In this document: positions 1 to 7,714 of the stretch, piece after piece
Numbering within the stretch: the stretch's first letter is position 1
How the letters are laid out: the number at the start of each line of letters is the position of its first letter
From: Polyangiaceae bacterium
Lineage (GTDB): Bacteria; Myxococcota_A; Polyangia; Polyangiales; Polyangiaceae
Length of the DNA: 64,000 nt
NCBI GenBank assembly: GCA_013361525.1
Contig: JABFXY010000059.1
Location: 1-64,000, forward strand
Reading direction: 5' to 3'
The notes under the pieces: generated by a model
What the model was told of the DNA's origin: nothing
The model's input: the letters and a program-made list of their open reading frames with translations, nothing else
Database searches by the model: none
Program-made: the position numbers and the translations under genes

Positions 1-1
1 T

Positions 2-577
2 GGCGAGCTGCCACTCGAGCTCCAGCCGAAGCTTTTGCGTCTGCTCGAGAACCGTGAGGTGCAGCCGGTCGGGGCCGAGCGACCGCACAAGGTGGATGTG
101 CTCCTCATTGCGGCGACCAATCGAGATCTCGCCGCAATGGTCGAGGCGGGGACATTCCGGCGCGATCTATTGGCGCGCCTCACCGCAGCAGTGGTCGAGC
201 TTCCACCATTGCGCGATCGAATCGAGGACTTGTTCGCGGTGCTCTCGACGCTCGCCTCGGCGCGGGGCGAGACGCTCGCGCCCGAGTCGGTCGAGATCGA
301 AGCCGTCGAGCGCCTCCTTCTCGAGGGCTATCCGGCCAACGTGCGCGACCTCGCGAGCGTGCTTGCGCGCGTCCGCGTGATCGACGCAGAGCCCGGCCTA
401 CGGATGTGGTCCCTCCAAGAGGTGCTCGGGCGAACCTCGACGCCGTCCGGGCGCGCGCTCACGAAGGAGCGTGTGGAACAGGTGCTCGCCGAGACCGCCG
501 GCAACGAGTCCGAGGCCGCGCGCAGGCTCGGCGTGAGCCGGGGTGCGCTGCGACGGTTTCTCGCGCAGCGGGGATGA
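2..577 (+). CDS. Sigma-54-dependent transcriptional activator, 3' part only (AAA+ end plus Fis HTH)
   Basis: The reading frame is open from the left edge, so the gene begins outside the window. The visible part starts with GELPLELQPKLLRLLE, the conserved segment after the Walker B region of sigma-54 enhancer-binding proteins. It continues through the arginine-finger region FRRDLLARL, the sequence LPPLRDRIEDL and a degenerate form of the WPGNVREL helix (YPANVRDL). The last 45 or so residues form a Fis-type helix-turn-helix (ESEAARRLGVSRGALRRFL). The protein would use ATP hydrolysis to open sigma-54 RNA polymerase promoters. The N-terminal sensory domain (receiver, FHA or GAF) is not visible, so the signal is unknown. 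The family call is confident; the target is unknown. Confidence 0.9.
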   Translation, partial: GELPLELQPKLLRLLENREVQPVGAERPHKVDVLLIAATNRDLAAMVEAGTFRRDLLARLTAAVVELPPLRDRIEDLFAVLSTLASARGETLAPESVEIEAVERLLLEGYPANVRDLASVLARVRVIDAEPGLRMWSLQEVLGRTSTPSGRALTKERVEQVLAETAGNESEAARRLGVSRGALRRFLAQRG

Positions 578-591
578 GCGCCAATCGCGAA

Positions 592-628
592 TAGCCTGAT
601 CGATCCGACTGACGACGTCGTCAGGCTA
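592..628. promoter_or_regulatory. Inverted repeat downstream of the sigma-54 activator gene
   Basis: TAGCCTGA (592-599) is mirrored by TCAGGCTA (621-628) with 21 bases between the arms, which themselves contain the self-complementary CGACGTCG. It lies 15 bases after the activator stop. There is no T-run, so it may be a Rho-type or weak terminator, or an operator for the lipoprotein gene that follows. The repeat is seen; its role is guessed. Confidence 0.35.
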
Positions 629-717
629 CGTTGTGAGACTGAATGCGCGCGGTCGGCCGTGCCCTCGATCGCTAATAGCGCCTTGCGGAGGAGGGCGTGC
701 TCGCCGAACATGCGACG

Positions 718-1185
718 ATGCACAGCCCTATTCGAGTCGCTCTTTCCATGTTGCTGCTCCCTCTGACCGCGTGTGAGTCAACGCCTCCGATTCAGCGAGA
801 GCAGCCGTCGGCCGAGCACGAGATGCAGGGTGCCGCGGCGGATAGGCGCGTCAAAACGGCGGATACGGACGCGGCGCAGCAGCGTGTCTTTCACGGCGTC
901 ACCGAGGCAGACCAGCCAGAGGGTGTTCTCGAGCTGGTCGACGGCCCGTTCGTGGTGACGGGCCTCAATCAGGGGGCATGGCACAACTGGCTTGTTGCGG
1001 TCGACGGTATTTGTCCCACGGTCGCTGAGATGTTCGATCCATCCCAGGGGTGGCTTGATCACGCGTCCTTTTTGCAGGTCTTTCCGACCTATGTGCCCGA
1101 GGGAGCTAAGGTTTGTGCCGTTCAGCAAGTCGTAGCTCCTTACAAATCATCCTACGACCTGTACGGCTACGTTCCGTACGAATGA
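718..1185 (+). CDS. Small predicted lipoprotein, unknown function
   Basis: From ATG 718 the product has a classical lipoprotein signal: MHSPIRVALS, a hydrophobic run MLLLPLTAC with lipobox LTAC, then a low-complexity Glu/Gln/Asp-rich linker. An in-frame GTG at 697 sits one base after GGAGGAGGG (687-695), too close for normal initiation. Position 718 is chosen because it gives a proper signal peptide, although its ribosome binding site is then distant. The mature part, about 135 residues, carries two cysteines near the end (ICPTV and KVCAV) that may form a disulfide. No family is recognised. It stands alone on the plus strand between the activator and a minus-strand secreted protein. Confidence 0.7.
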   Translation: MHSPIRVALSMLLLPLTACESTPPIQREQPSAEHEMQGAAADRRVKTADTDAAQQRVFHGVTEADQPEGVLELVDGPFVVTGLNQGAWHNWLVAVDGICPTVAEMFDPSQGWLDHASFLQVFPTYVPEGAKVCAVQQVVAPYKSSYDLYGYVPYE

Positions 1186-1265
1186 CGACGCTGGCGTCGT
1201 AGCCGAGTGGCCGAAGCCCAGTACGTTGCGCGCGCGGGGGCTCGCGCCGCGGGGATGACCGAAAG

Positions 1266-1694
1266 TCACGAATACCGCTTCCCATCGAACTTCAGCGCGC
1301 GCGTCGTAATGGGGACGAGCATCGTCTCCGCGAGATCCGCCCAGCCTTGCGAGCGGCTCTGTAGCACCTGAAGCCAGCGGCCGTGGCCGCGGGTGCGCAG
1401 GGCTCCGGTGCAATCGAGCTGCACGACCAGCGTCGGGCACTCGGCCGCGAGGGTGCAGAGCTCCGGCGCGACGACGTCGACGAGCGCCTCGGCCGTCGAC
1501 GCGTCGCCGTCGAGGTTGACCGCGCGCACGGTGAAGACCGGCTTCGCCGGACGCGTCAGCCCCTCGGCGGCGAGCAAGGCAGGCAGGCTCTCTTTCACCA
1601 TCGTCGTCGTGATGGCACGGGCGTCATTACACGCGTCATTACAGAGAGGCGCGGGCGAGGCAGACAGGGCGACAGCGAAAAGCACGTTGATCAT
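1266..1694 (-). CDS. Small secreted protein, unknown function
   Basis: The start ATG is preceded by GGAGGG about four bases upstream, a good ribosome binding site. The N-terminus MINVLFAVALSASPAP is a short export signal. The mature chain of about 125 residues has four cysteines (LCNDACNDA, ELCTLAAEC, LDCTG) and no recognised domain. It is transcribed divergently from the Ser/Thr kinase gene at 1825, and the two share a 130-base intergenic region with a perfect 14-base palindrome. A periplasmic or secreted location follows from the signal; the function is unknown. Confidence 0.65.
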   Translation of the reverse strand: MINVLFAVALSASPAPLCNDACNDARAITTTMVKESLPALLAAEGLTRPAKPVFTVRAVNLDGDASTAEALVDVVAPELCTLAAECPTLVVQLDCTGALRTRGHGRWLQVLQSRSQGWADLAETMLVPITTRALKFDGKRYS

Positions 1695-1769
1695 CGTTCC
1701 CTCCAGGTTCGCCGGTCGCTCAAGCAGCCGCCGTGCCTGACGATTTTCCGGGCGCCGCGGTCCCGGCGA

Positions 1770-1783
1770 TTGATCGCGATCAA
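1770..1783. promoter_or_regulatory. Perfect 14-bp palindrome TTGATCGCGATCAA between divergent genes
   Basis: TTGATCGCGATCAA is fully self-complementary. It lies between the start of the minus-strand secreted protein (1694) and the GTG of the kinase gene (1825). It is followed closely by further GATC-containing words (CTGATCAG, CCTGATCGGG). This is the expected position and symmetry for an operator controlling both genes. A binding protein cannot be named. Confidence 0.4.
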
Positions 1784-1824
1784 CTGATCAGCCTCTGACC
1801 CTGATCGGGTTAGGCTGGCCGGTT

Positions 1825-3294
1825 GTGGGACTACGCCCAGGGGACATCGTCGGTCCGTACGCGCTTTTGGAGCCGCTCGGTAGCGGAGGGCAGGGGACCG
1901 TCTGGCGTGCGTTCGACCGCACGAACGGGTGGAACGTCGCGCTCAAGATCATCCCCACGCAGAGCGACGTCGCCATCGCCCGCGCGCGACAAGAGGCCCG
2001 CGCCCTCGAGCGGCTCGACCACCCGTCTCTGCCGCGTTGCTACGCCAGCGTCGAAGACCCCGCGCGCCGAATCCTTGCTATCGCCCTCGAGCTCGTCGAC
2101 GGCGACGACCTCGGCGACGTCGAGTTATCCCCCGCGCAGCGCGTTCACGCTCTTCGCCACGTCGCCGACGCCCTCGCGCACCTCCACGGGCTGAGCATCG
2201 TCCACCGTGACGTCAAACCCGGAAACATCATCGTCTCGCGCGACTTCTTCGCCGCGCCCGAAGAGGCCCGCCACCTCAAGCTCGTCGACCTCGGCATCGC
2301 CGTCCTCATCGGCAATCCCGATCCGCTCACCAAAGCGGGTCACCCTGGGACCACGCCGTTCCTCGCGCCCGAAGCGCTCGATCCGCGGACGTTTCGTTCG
2401 CGGGAAGCACAGCCCACGCTCGACGTGTTTGCTTTCGGGGTCCTCGGTTGGTTGCTCGTCAAAGGGCGGCATCCGACTGGATTGCCGCTTGATGCCGACG
2501 ACGCGGAGCTCGTCGCCCGGTACGCGGAATACGTCGATGCTGAGGACGCGTGGCTGCCTGTCGACGGGTTCGTTGATCCTGTCGAGCAGCTTCTCGCGCG
2601 GTGTTTGCAATTGCGTGCGAGTGGGCGGCCTCAAGATGCGGGCGAGGTCAGGGACGAGCTGGACCGAGTCGTGCAGAGGCCGGCTGCTATGCAGATCAAG
2701 ACCGCGCCGGGTACGCCGTGGACGCCGCCAGTGACGCGTAGCGATGACGTTGGCAGTGAGCCGCTCGAGACGGCGAGTAGGCCGCGGTCGTCACGGGTGG
2801 GATTGGTCGTCGCGGGGTTTGGGGTGATCGCGATTGCGGTTGGGGTCGGGTGGATGGGTGGGCGGTCGAGCGGCGCGGAGGACGGAAGCGAGGACGCGCC
2901 GATTGAGCTGACGCGGGGGGCTCGGGTTGTCGAGACGGGATCGGCCGCGGAGGTCGTCGCGGATCGAGAGGAGGCTTCCGCGCCGATGACGGCTCCGGCA
3001 GAGCCGGGCTGCTACGTCGTGATTCTGTACACGCTGTCTGCGGCCGGAGGCCCCGACGACTATTCGGGTACGCGCGCAGAGCTTCGAAGACACGCGGAGC
3101 TTGCGGACATTCGGTACGGCGTGGCGACGATCGGAAAGGACTTGGTGCTCATCGGCGTGAGCGAAGACAAGACCAAAGCCGATGCGCTTGCGGCCGTGCA
3201 CTATGCGGACCCCAAGCTGAATCAGAAGCGCAGCGCTGCTTGTCGCAACTACGCGTGGAACGAGCAGTTCGGGAAGGATTGGATGACCAAGTGA
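1825..3294 (+). CDS. Membrane-anchored Hanks-type Ser/Thr protein kinase
   Basis: The N-terminal kinase domain spans roughly residues 10-285: Gly-rich loop LGSGGQGTV, the VAL-K lysine (NVALKII), catalytic loop HRDVKPGNI (H127, D129), and DLG (D155) in place of DFG. All catalytic residues are present, so it should be active. A proline-rich linker leads to a single trans-membrane helix at about 325-346. An extracytoplasmic domain of about 100 residues follows, with two cysteines (PGCYVV, AACRNY), reminiscent in length and layout of SPOR-like sensor domains, though that match is not certain. It starts at GTG 1825 with no clear ribosome binding site. The next gene begins inside its stop codon (GTGA), so the two are co-translated. 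Confidence 0.93.
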   Translation: MGLRPGDIVGPYALLEPLGSGGQGTVWRAFDRTNGWNVALKIIPTQSDVAIARARQEARALERLDHPSLPRCYASVEDPARRILAIALELVDGDDLGDVELSPAQRVHALRHVADALAHLHGLSIVHRDVKPGNIIVSRDFFAAPEEARHLKLVDLGIAVLIGNPDPLTKAGHPGTTPFLAPEALDPRTFRSREAQPTLDVFAFGVLGWLLVKGRHPTGLPLDADDAELVARYAEYVDAEDAWLPVDGFVDPVEQLLARCLQLRASGRPQDAGEVRDELDRVVQRPAAMQIKTAPGTPWTPPVTRSDDVGSEPLETASRPRSSRVGLVVAGFGVIAIAVGVGWMGGRSSGAEDGSEDAPIELTRGARVVETGSAAEVVADREEASAPMTAPAEPGCYVVILYTLSAAGGPDDYSGTRAELRRHAELADIRYGVATIGKDLVLIGVSEDKTKADALAAVHYADPKLNQKRSAACRNYAWNEQFGKDWMTK

Positions 3295-4151
3295 CGCGCC
3301 GCCGAGCGAGCAGCCTGATGTCGCCGGAACTCAATTACATGGCCAAGGGTAACGACGGGAACTATTTGCAGCATAGCGTCGAGCTGGCGCTGGCGGTGGC
3401 GCTTGCTCAGTCTTCGCCGGATGGGGGACTCCACATCATGCTTACGCATGGGATGGCGCCGACGCAGGCCTGTGGGTCCCTTCCGCACGGGCAGACGCGG
3501 AAAGCATTGTGTAGGGCGTTGCAGCTGGGACAGGCATCGCCGAGCTTGGAGGAGCCTGCTGTAGTCAAGGCTTACCGCGCAACGAACGCTTCATTGGAGA
3601 AATATCCAAACAGCGCAGAGCTCATCGCCGCTTCTGTTGGACGTCTCAGACTCTCGGGTGGCATTACCGAGGTCGATCGTGCGAAGCACGCGCAGCTTAT
3701 GGAGCGGTGGCAGGGTACTCAGGTGAAGCCGATCCTGGGATCGTGGCGGCCGGAAATGGTTGGCGCCGGCGTGCATACTTGGGCATCGCCATCGCGAACG
3801 AAGTCGCCATGGCTGCTTTCGATGGATCCGATGACCTACAGTGAGGCTCGTCTGAGAGACGACGATAAGCTCTATCGCGCCGACGGTGAGAGGATCGGCC
3901 GCGCCCTGCGGCCGTTTGTTGAAAGCGGAGTCCCGGGCGTGGCCATCATCTTCGCGTACGCTGTTCGACCCAATATTCGGCCGCTGTTTTGGTCGTTTGC
4001 CGACCGTATAGCGGCGGACGCGGGGATTCGAACAGATTCCTGTTGGATGTCGCACCAGGGTGGGAATCGCAACTTGGTGGCAATATTTGGCGTCGGACTG
4101 ACGTTCCCGCCGGCGTGGCCGCCGCCGGCGGTAAACCCTGGACGTGACTGA
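3291..4151 (+). CDS. Hypothetical protein translationally coupled to the kinase
   Basis: GTG 3291 overlaps the kinase stop TGA by the GTGA arrangement and is preceded by GGGAAGGA, so it is chosen as start; ATG 3318 (MSPELNY) is an alternative. The product is about 286 residues, soluble, without signal or trans-membrane segments. It begins with a conserved-looking stretch (YMAKGNDGNYLQHSVELAL) and ends with a hydrophobic/proline-rich tail (FGVGLTFPPAWPPP). Codon use is less GC-biased at the third position than in the kinase, hinting at accessory origin. I do not recognise the family. Coupling to the kinase suggests a substrate or partner, which is inference only. Confidence 0.75.
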   Translation: MTRRRASSLMSPELNYMAKGNDGNYLQHSVELALAVALAQSSPDGGLHIMLTHGMAPTQACGSLPHGQTRKALCRALQLGQASPSLEEPAVVKAYRATNASLEKYPNSAELIAASVGRLRLSGGITEVDRAKHAQLMERWQGTQVKPILGSWRPEMVGAGVHTWASPSRTKSPWLLSMDPMTYSEARLRDDDKLYRADGERIGRALRPFVESGVPGVAIIFAYAVRPNIRPLFWSFADRIAADAGIRTDSCWMSHQGGNRNLVAIFGVGLTFPPAWPPPAVNPGRD

Positions 4152-4172
4152 GCTGCCTGATGGAGAGGGCCG

Positions 4173-4982
4173 CTATGGCTTGAAAGTTAAGGTCAGGTCG
4201 TGTCCATCCGGTCGAGCGTGCACGCTCGGCATTCGCAGCGGCTGATTGCGGAGCGACGTGAAATTTTGATAGATGTTGGTGCTGAGTTCTTGAAGCGCAT
4301 GTTTTAACTCCGCACCCAAGCTGGCACCTGACCTCACGCGTAGAGTCCACGCACTCTTCGAAAGGGCCGAGGTCCCGTTTGTGCCCAGCTTGGGATGCCT
4401 GTTGCAGGCGCTCGCGACCAGATAGAGCAGTCTCTGCGTCTCGGACGGCTTACTGAAATACGTTACGGGATGTCCAAGCGCAGCGAGCCACCGCTCGAAG
4501 GTCGCCGGCACTCGGGTCCCAAGGTCGAGGCGCCACGCGAAATATCCGAGATGGCACCCGTCGAGTTGTACGAGGTCGTTAGCGCTGAAGGGGGGCTGGT
4601 GCTCACGTCGCGCGACGTAGATGTACCGAGCCCGTGGTTCGATGGGGTGTCCAGACTCAAGCGGTACAAGAGCTCCGTCCACTTCAACATAGAAGAAGAT
4701 GTAGGGGAGGGGGGCTTCGTCGCTGCACGTCTCGATGAACCTCCATGTGTCCCCGGTTACTGCCACCTTCATTGCGGGTGTACGATTCGCGGCCAGGGCA
4801 CAGTTGCTTGGTGCGCCCACGCAGTGCGCAAAATGCGGCTCCTTTACGGTTCCAGCTCGGAGGAACGCGTCGTGCCCACAGATCGTGCAAATGAACCGAT
4901 TGGGCTCCGACCGCTGAACGGCATCCCGTGCGGAGACGACGCGCGGGGCCTGGCCAGGCTTGACTATTAGAGCGCAGTTCAT
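4173..4982 (-). CDS. CoiA-like zinc-finger protein, unknown function
   Basis: The N-terminal 60 residues contain CTICGHDAFLRAGTVKEPHFAHC: a CxxC pair followed by the HFAH motif seen at the N-terminus of competence protein CoiA-like predicted nucleases, where Cys and His bind a metal. The remaining 200 residues are not recognised: a mixed alpha/beta region (YIFFYVEVDGALVPLE, RYIYVARREHQPPF) and a C-terminal part with FTSLRNQPLRMPSV. The gene converges with 3291-4151 on the other strand. If the relation to CoiA is real the protein may process or bind DNA. The N-terminal motif is seen, the function inferred. Confidence 0.7.
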   Translation of the reverse strand: MNCALIVKPGQAPRVVSARDAVQRSEPNRFICTICGHDAFLRAGTVKEPHFAHCVGAPSNCALAANRTPAMKVAVTGDTWRFIETCSDEAPLPYIFFYVEVDGALVPLESGHPIEPRARYIYVARREHQPPFSANDLVQLDGCHLGYFAWRLDLGTRVPATFERWLAALGHPVTYFSKPSETQRLLYLVASACNRHPKLGTNGTSALSKSAWTLRVRSGASLGAELKHALQELSTNIYQNFTSLRNQPLRMPSVHARPDGHDLTLTFKP

Positions 4983-5013
4983 GTCGGTTCACTCCGCGTC
5001 AATCGTGGTCGCC

Positions 5014-5325
5014 TTACGGAACTGAATCACCCGGAATGGTCAGCGCATAAGTGGCGCGAAGTTGCGAGCGCTTGCGCTCAGTCGCAAGGGCGATGTCTTT
5101 CACCCAGCACCCCTGAGTGCCAGCGGTGGTGTTTGCTCGACCGAGAGCCGCGTCGGAGGGCGGCTCCGACGGCGTCGTGTCGCCAGCCAGAAGCTCCGCT
5201 GGTACGGAACGCGCTATTGGGCCAGGTGACGGAGACTGAGTCCCTCGTCGGAGCGGTGGCGTGAGATCAACCTCGTAGGTCGTCCGTCGACAGCCGCGGA
5301 CCGTTTGTCGCACGCGGTGGCGCAT
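5014..5325 (-). CDS. Possible small hypothetical gene upstream of the CoiA-like gene
   Basis: This minus-strand frame starts at ATG 5325 (or TTG 5337) a short distance after a strong purine run, GGGGGGGAGGAGA on the coding strand. It ends 31 bases before the CoiA-like gene. The 103-residue product is Arg/Pro/Thr-rich, has no recognised motif, and its third-position GC bias is weak. The ribosome binding site and the collinear position argue for it, the composition against. Treat it as a candidate only. Confidence 0.3.
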   Translation of the reverse strand: MRHRVRQTVRGCRRTTYEVDLTPPLRRGTQSPSPGPIARSVPAELLAGDTTPSEPPSDAALGRANTTAGTQGCWVKDIALATERKRSQLRATYALTIPGDSVP

Positions 5326-5620
5326 GATATTACTCAAGTCTCCTCCCCCCCTGTTAGCGGCCGCTGTAGCCGTCGAGCTACCATCGTTCTGCGAAGCGGG
5401 CTGTCAAGGGCGTTGGGCCTGTCGGGAAGGTCGACCACGGCTGAGCCAGGGGTGCTCCAGGTGCGCGACGCCGGTCTCGACGCTGAGACTGGAAGGACTG
5501 CGCCGGCGATCACTCACGGTTTCGGCGCAGCGCAGGCCCTGACATTGTCTGTCCCACCGCTGCACGCTTGCCCAATACCGCGGAGGTCAGCCGCCGCTTA
5601 CGAATGTCGTCACCGACACC
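5326..5620. other. Intergenic stretch without a convincing gene
   Basis: Open frames exist on both strands but show no codon bias or recognisable motifs. Apart from the purine-rich run next to 5340 that may serve the small minus-strand frame, I see no hairpin, repeat or RNA gene here. Promoter elements for the Fis-type gene at 5621 are expected but not identifiable. Confidence 0.4.
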
Positions 5621-5950
5621 GTGAGCGATCTCCGTCGTAGCCAACCTAGCATTGTCCGTGTGCGGGCCACCGTCGCCTCCGACGGCGCGCTCGCGCTCGC
5701 GGAGCCCGTCGACGTCGAGGCCGGCGATTACGACGCAGTGGTGGTGCTCGTCGCGAGGGCGGTCGAGGAGCGCGCGCCGAGCTTCGAGGAGCCGCTCGAC
5801 GACTACCTCGGCCGCGTGCGCAAGGAGTACGTGCGCGGTGTCGTGGATCACGTCGGAGGCAACCGGGCGAAGGCCGCGGAGCTCCTGAAGGTGACGGAGC
5901 GGACGGTGTATCGCGTCTTGGCCGATGGGAGGAGGGGAGGGCGGCGGTGA
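5621..5950 (+). CDS. Small Fis-type helix-turn-helix protein
   Basis: The 109-residue product has an N-terminal beta-rich half (SIVRVRATVASDGALALAEPVD) and a C-terminal Fis-type HTH: DDYLGRVRKEYVRGVVDHVGGNRAKAAELLKVTERTVYRVL. This fold is the DNA-binding part of sigma-54 activators, but no AAA+ domain is present, so it is a stand-alone regulator or nucleoid-type protein. GTG 5621 is used as start; no strong ribosome binding site is visible. The stop lies just before a leader sequence that recurs upstream of the DUF6602 gene, so this protein could be the factor binding it, which is speculation. Confidence 0.8.
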   Translation: MSDLRRSQPSIVRVRATVASDGALALAEPVDVEAGDYDAVVVLVARAVEERAPSFEEPLDDYLGRVRKEYVRGVVDHVGGNRAKAAELLKVTERTVYRVLADGRRGGRR

Positions 5951-5955
5951 TGCTT

Positions 5956-6067
5956 GGTCCTCCAACGATCGGCGCTACGGATCAGTCGGCTGACTTCGAT
6001 GTCATGACGATTCATTCTTAAGGATCGGCTTTGCTGTTTCGTTAGCCGTAACGATGCGGAGCATCGT
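5956..6067 (+). promoter_or_regulatory. Conserved leader element, copy 1 (upstream of the coiled-coil membrane protein gene)
   Basis: The stretch matches a second intergenic copy at 7505-7620. Shared words in the same order are GG-CCTC-AACGATC, GATCAG (5980), CTGAC (5990), TCG, GTCATG, CGATT, and 77 bases after GATCAG the word CGGAGCATC (6057-6065); in the other copy that distance is 78. Here CGGAGCATC is part of a hairpin ACGATGC-GGA-GCATCGT (6051-6067) ending 38 bases before the start codon. It is likely a promoter or operator region; the regulator is unknown. Confidence 0.5.
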
Positions 6068-6105
6068 GCGGCCGTGTTTTCTCTTCACGACTGGGGGATA
6101 CGACC

Positions 6106-7470
6106 ATGTGGATGGTGCAGCTTGATGGGGCATGGCAGCCCGCGGACTCGGACGCGGTCGTCCACGATTGGATTCGGCAGGGTGTCGTCTCGCCGACGAC
6201 GCTGATTCGGCACAGCAGCTGGGCGGCGCCGCGCGCGATGCGCGAGGTGCCGGTCTTCTGGGAGTACGGCGCTCGGCTTCACTCGCACGCCGCCGTCGCG
6301 GTCGCGCACTCCGACGCGCAGCGCGCAGCCTGGGACGCGTGGGCGCGCCGCCAGCACGCCGCGCAGAAGGCGGCGGCGTGGAAGACGGCGGTCACGATCT
6401 GGGGCGCTGTCGGCTTCGTCGCGACGCTCGTCCTCTTCTTCGTTCTACGACGCAGCGTCGGGGGTGCGTGGACGCTCCTCCTCCTGCCCATCGGCGCAAT
6501 GGGCGTGCTGCTCGTCGGGCAGGGCGCGAAGGTACGAGGCTTCGCCGCCGTCACCGGCTCGCTGCGCAAACGCTGGAAGCCGGTCGTCTACTGCGTCGCC
6601 ATTACGACGCTAAGCTCAGGCTTCGCTCTGCTCAGCGTGCGCAGTGACCATCAAACCTGTGAGCGGTCGATGACGTCCCTGCGCGCGTCGAGAGATGGCA
6701 TCCCCGCCGCGCCGGAAGACACTCCGTCGCAGTGGGCCTCGCTCCAGACCTCGATCGAGGAGTCGCGCAGGCGGTGCGCGGTCGTCGGGACGGCCTACGA
6801 GTCGGAGCTCGACACGATGTACGCCAACGCCGCGAGCCGGCTCTCAGAGGTCCAATCGCGCGAAGCCGCCAAAGCCGACGTCGAGCGCCAGCAGGCCGCC
6901 GAACGCGCGGCCGCAGCCGAGAAGCAGCGCATCGCGGACATCGAGGCCGCGTTCCCCGGCAAGGTGGCCGACCTCGACAAACGGCTAGCGAAGGTCGACA
7001 CCCTCTTCATCAAGCGGGATTTCACCGGCGCATCCGAGGAGCTCAAGGCCGCCGAGGCACAGCTCGACGAAGCCGCCCCGACCGCCGCCTCTTCCGGTGC
7101 CGACTACAGGCGACTCAAGAAGCGCGCCTCCGCCCAGCGCGACAAGCTCAAGCCCAAGCTCGAAGCGATCGAGAAGAAGGCGGAGGACGAGCGCCAGAAG
7201 GCCGAGCTCTACTCTGCCATCTGCGGCGAAAGGCCCAATCCTTCCGCATGGGACGGCAGCATCTACGCCGTAACGCGCGCCGTCAAAGAGTACGCGCACG
7301 ACCCCGACTCCATCGAGGTCACCGAGTGCGCCGTCCCGAAGCTGAGCGCCGACAGCTGCTGGGTGACCGTGTGCAAAGTGCGGGGAAAGAATGCGTTTGG
7401 GGCGACGATCTTGAATGTGAAGGGGTTTTCGATCTCGACGTTGGGGGCGGCTGAGTTGCCGGTGGAGTGA
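6106..7470 (+). CDS. Membrane protein with GYF-like N-terminus and coiled coil
   Basis: ATG 6106 is well supported by GGGGGA seven bases upstream. The first 50 residues (WMVQLDGAWQPADSDAVVHDWIRQGVVSPTTL) resemble the GYF_2-type domain common in myxobacterial membrane proteins. Three trans-membrane segments follow at about residues 93-113, 118-139 and 157-178. A long Ala/Glu/Lys-rich coiled coil comes next (about 235-385, with repeated AAEKQRI and AEDERQKAEL-like segments). A C-terminal globular part with paired cysteines (ICGERPNP, TECAVP, SCWVTVC) ends the protein. The coiled coil and cysteine domain probably lie on the same side of the membrane. No catalytic motif is seen; a structural or envelope role is inferred. 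Confidence 0.85.
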   Translation: MWMVQLDGAWQPADSDAVVHDWIRQGVVSPTTLIRHSSWAAPRAMREVPVFWEYGARLHSHAAVAVAHSDAQRAAWDAWARRQHAAQKAAAWKTAVTIWGAVGFVATLVLFFVLRRSVGGAWTLLLLPIGAMGVLLVGQGAKVRGFAAVTGSLRKRWKPVVYCVAITTLSSGFALLSVRSDHQTCERSMTSLRASRDGIPAAPEDTPSQWASLQTSIEESRRRCAVVGTAYESELDTMYANAASRLSEVQSREAAKADVERQQAAERAAAAEKQRIADIEAAFPGKVADLDKRLAKVDTLFIKRDFTGASEELKAAEAQLDEAAPTAASSGADYRRLKKRASAQRDKLKPKLEAIEKKAEDERQKAELYSAICGERPNPSAWDGSIYAVTRAVKEYAHDPDSIEVTECAVPKLSADSCWVTVCKVRGKNAFGATILNVKGFSISTLGAAELPVE

Positions 7471-7504
7471 GGAAGCGACCGGGGGAGGGCGGGGTGAGGT
7501 GGTT

Positions 7505-7620
7505 GGACCTCAAACGATCCAGCGTCGATTGATCAGGAGCCTGACGTCGTGGTCATGTCGATTTCGGTCACAAGGGGCTTGTGCGATTCTCGACGAGCAG
7601 CGAGTATCCGGAGCATCTTG
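7505..7620 (+). promoter_or_regulatory. Conserved leader element, copy 2 (upstream of the DUF6602 gene)
   Basis: This is the second copy of the leader at 5956-6067. It contains GGACCTCAAACGATCC, then GATCAG (7531), CTGAC (7541), GTCATG, CGATT, and CGGAGCATC (7609-7617). Order and spacing are preserved, but the bases between the shared words differ, which suggests selected sites rather than a recent duplication. The hairpin of copy 1 is not preserved here. Confidence 0.5.
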
Positions 7621-7714
7621 GGGGTCTATCAGGAAACATTGATATCGCGCGTCGGGCCCGCCGGCATCCGGCTTGGGCCGGCGCTTCGAAAGACGCTGCT
7701 AGAGGAGCCGACGA

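Noticed and set aside
5305..5640. 111-residue plus-strand frame before the Fis-type gene
   Set aside because: No codon bias or motif, it overlaps the better supported Fis-type start, and it has no ribosome binding site.
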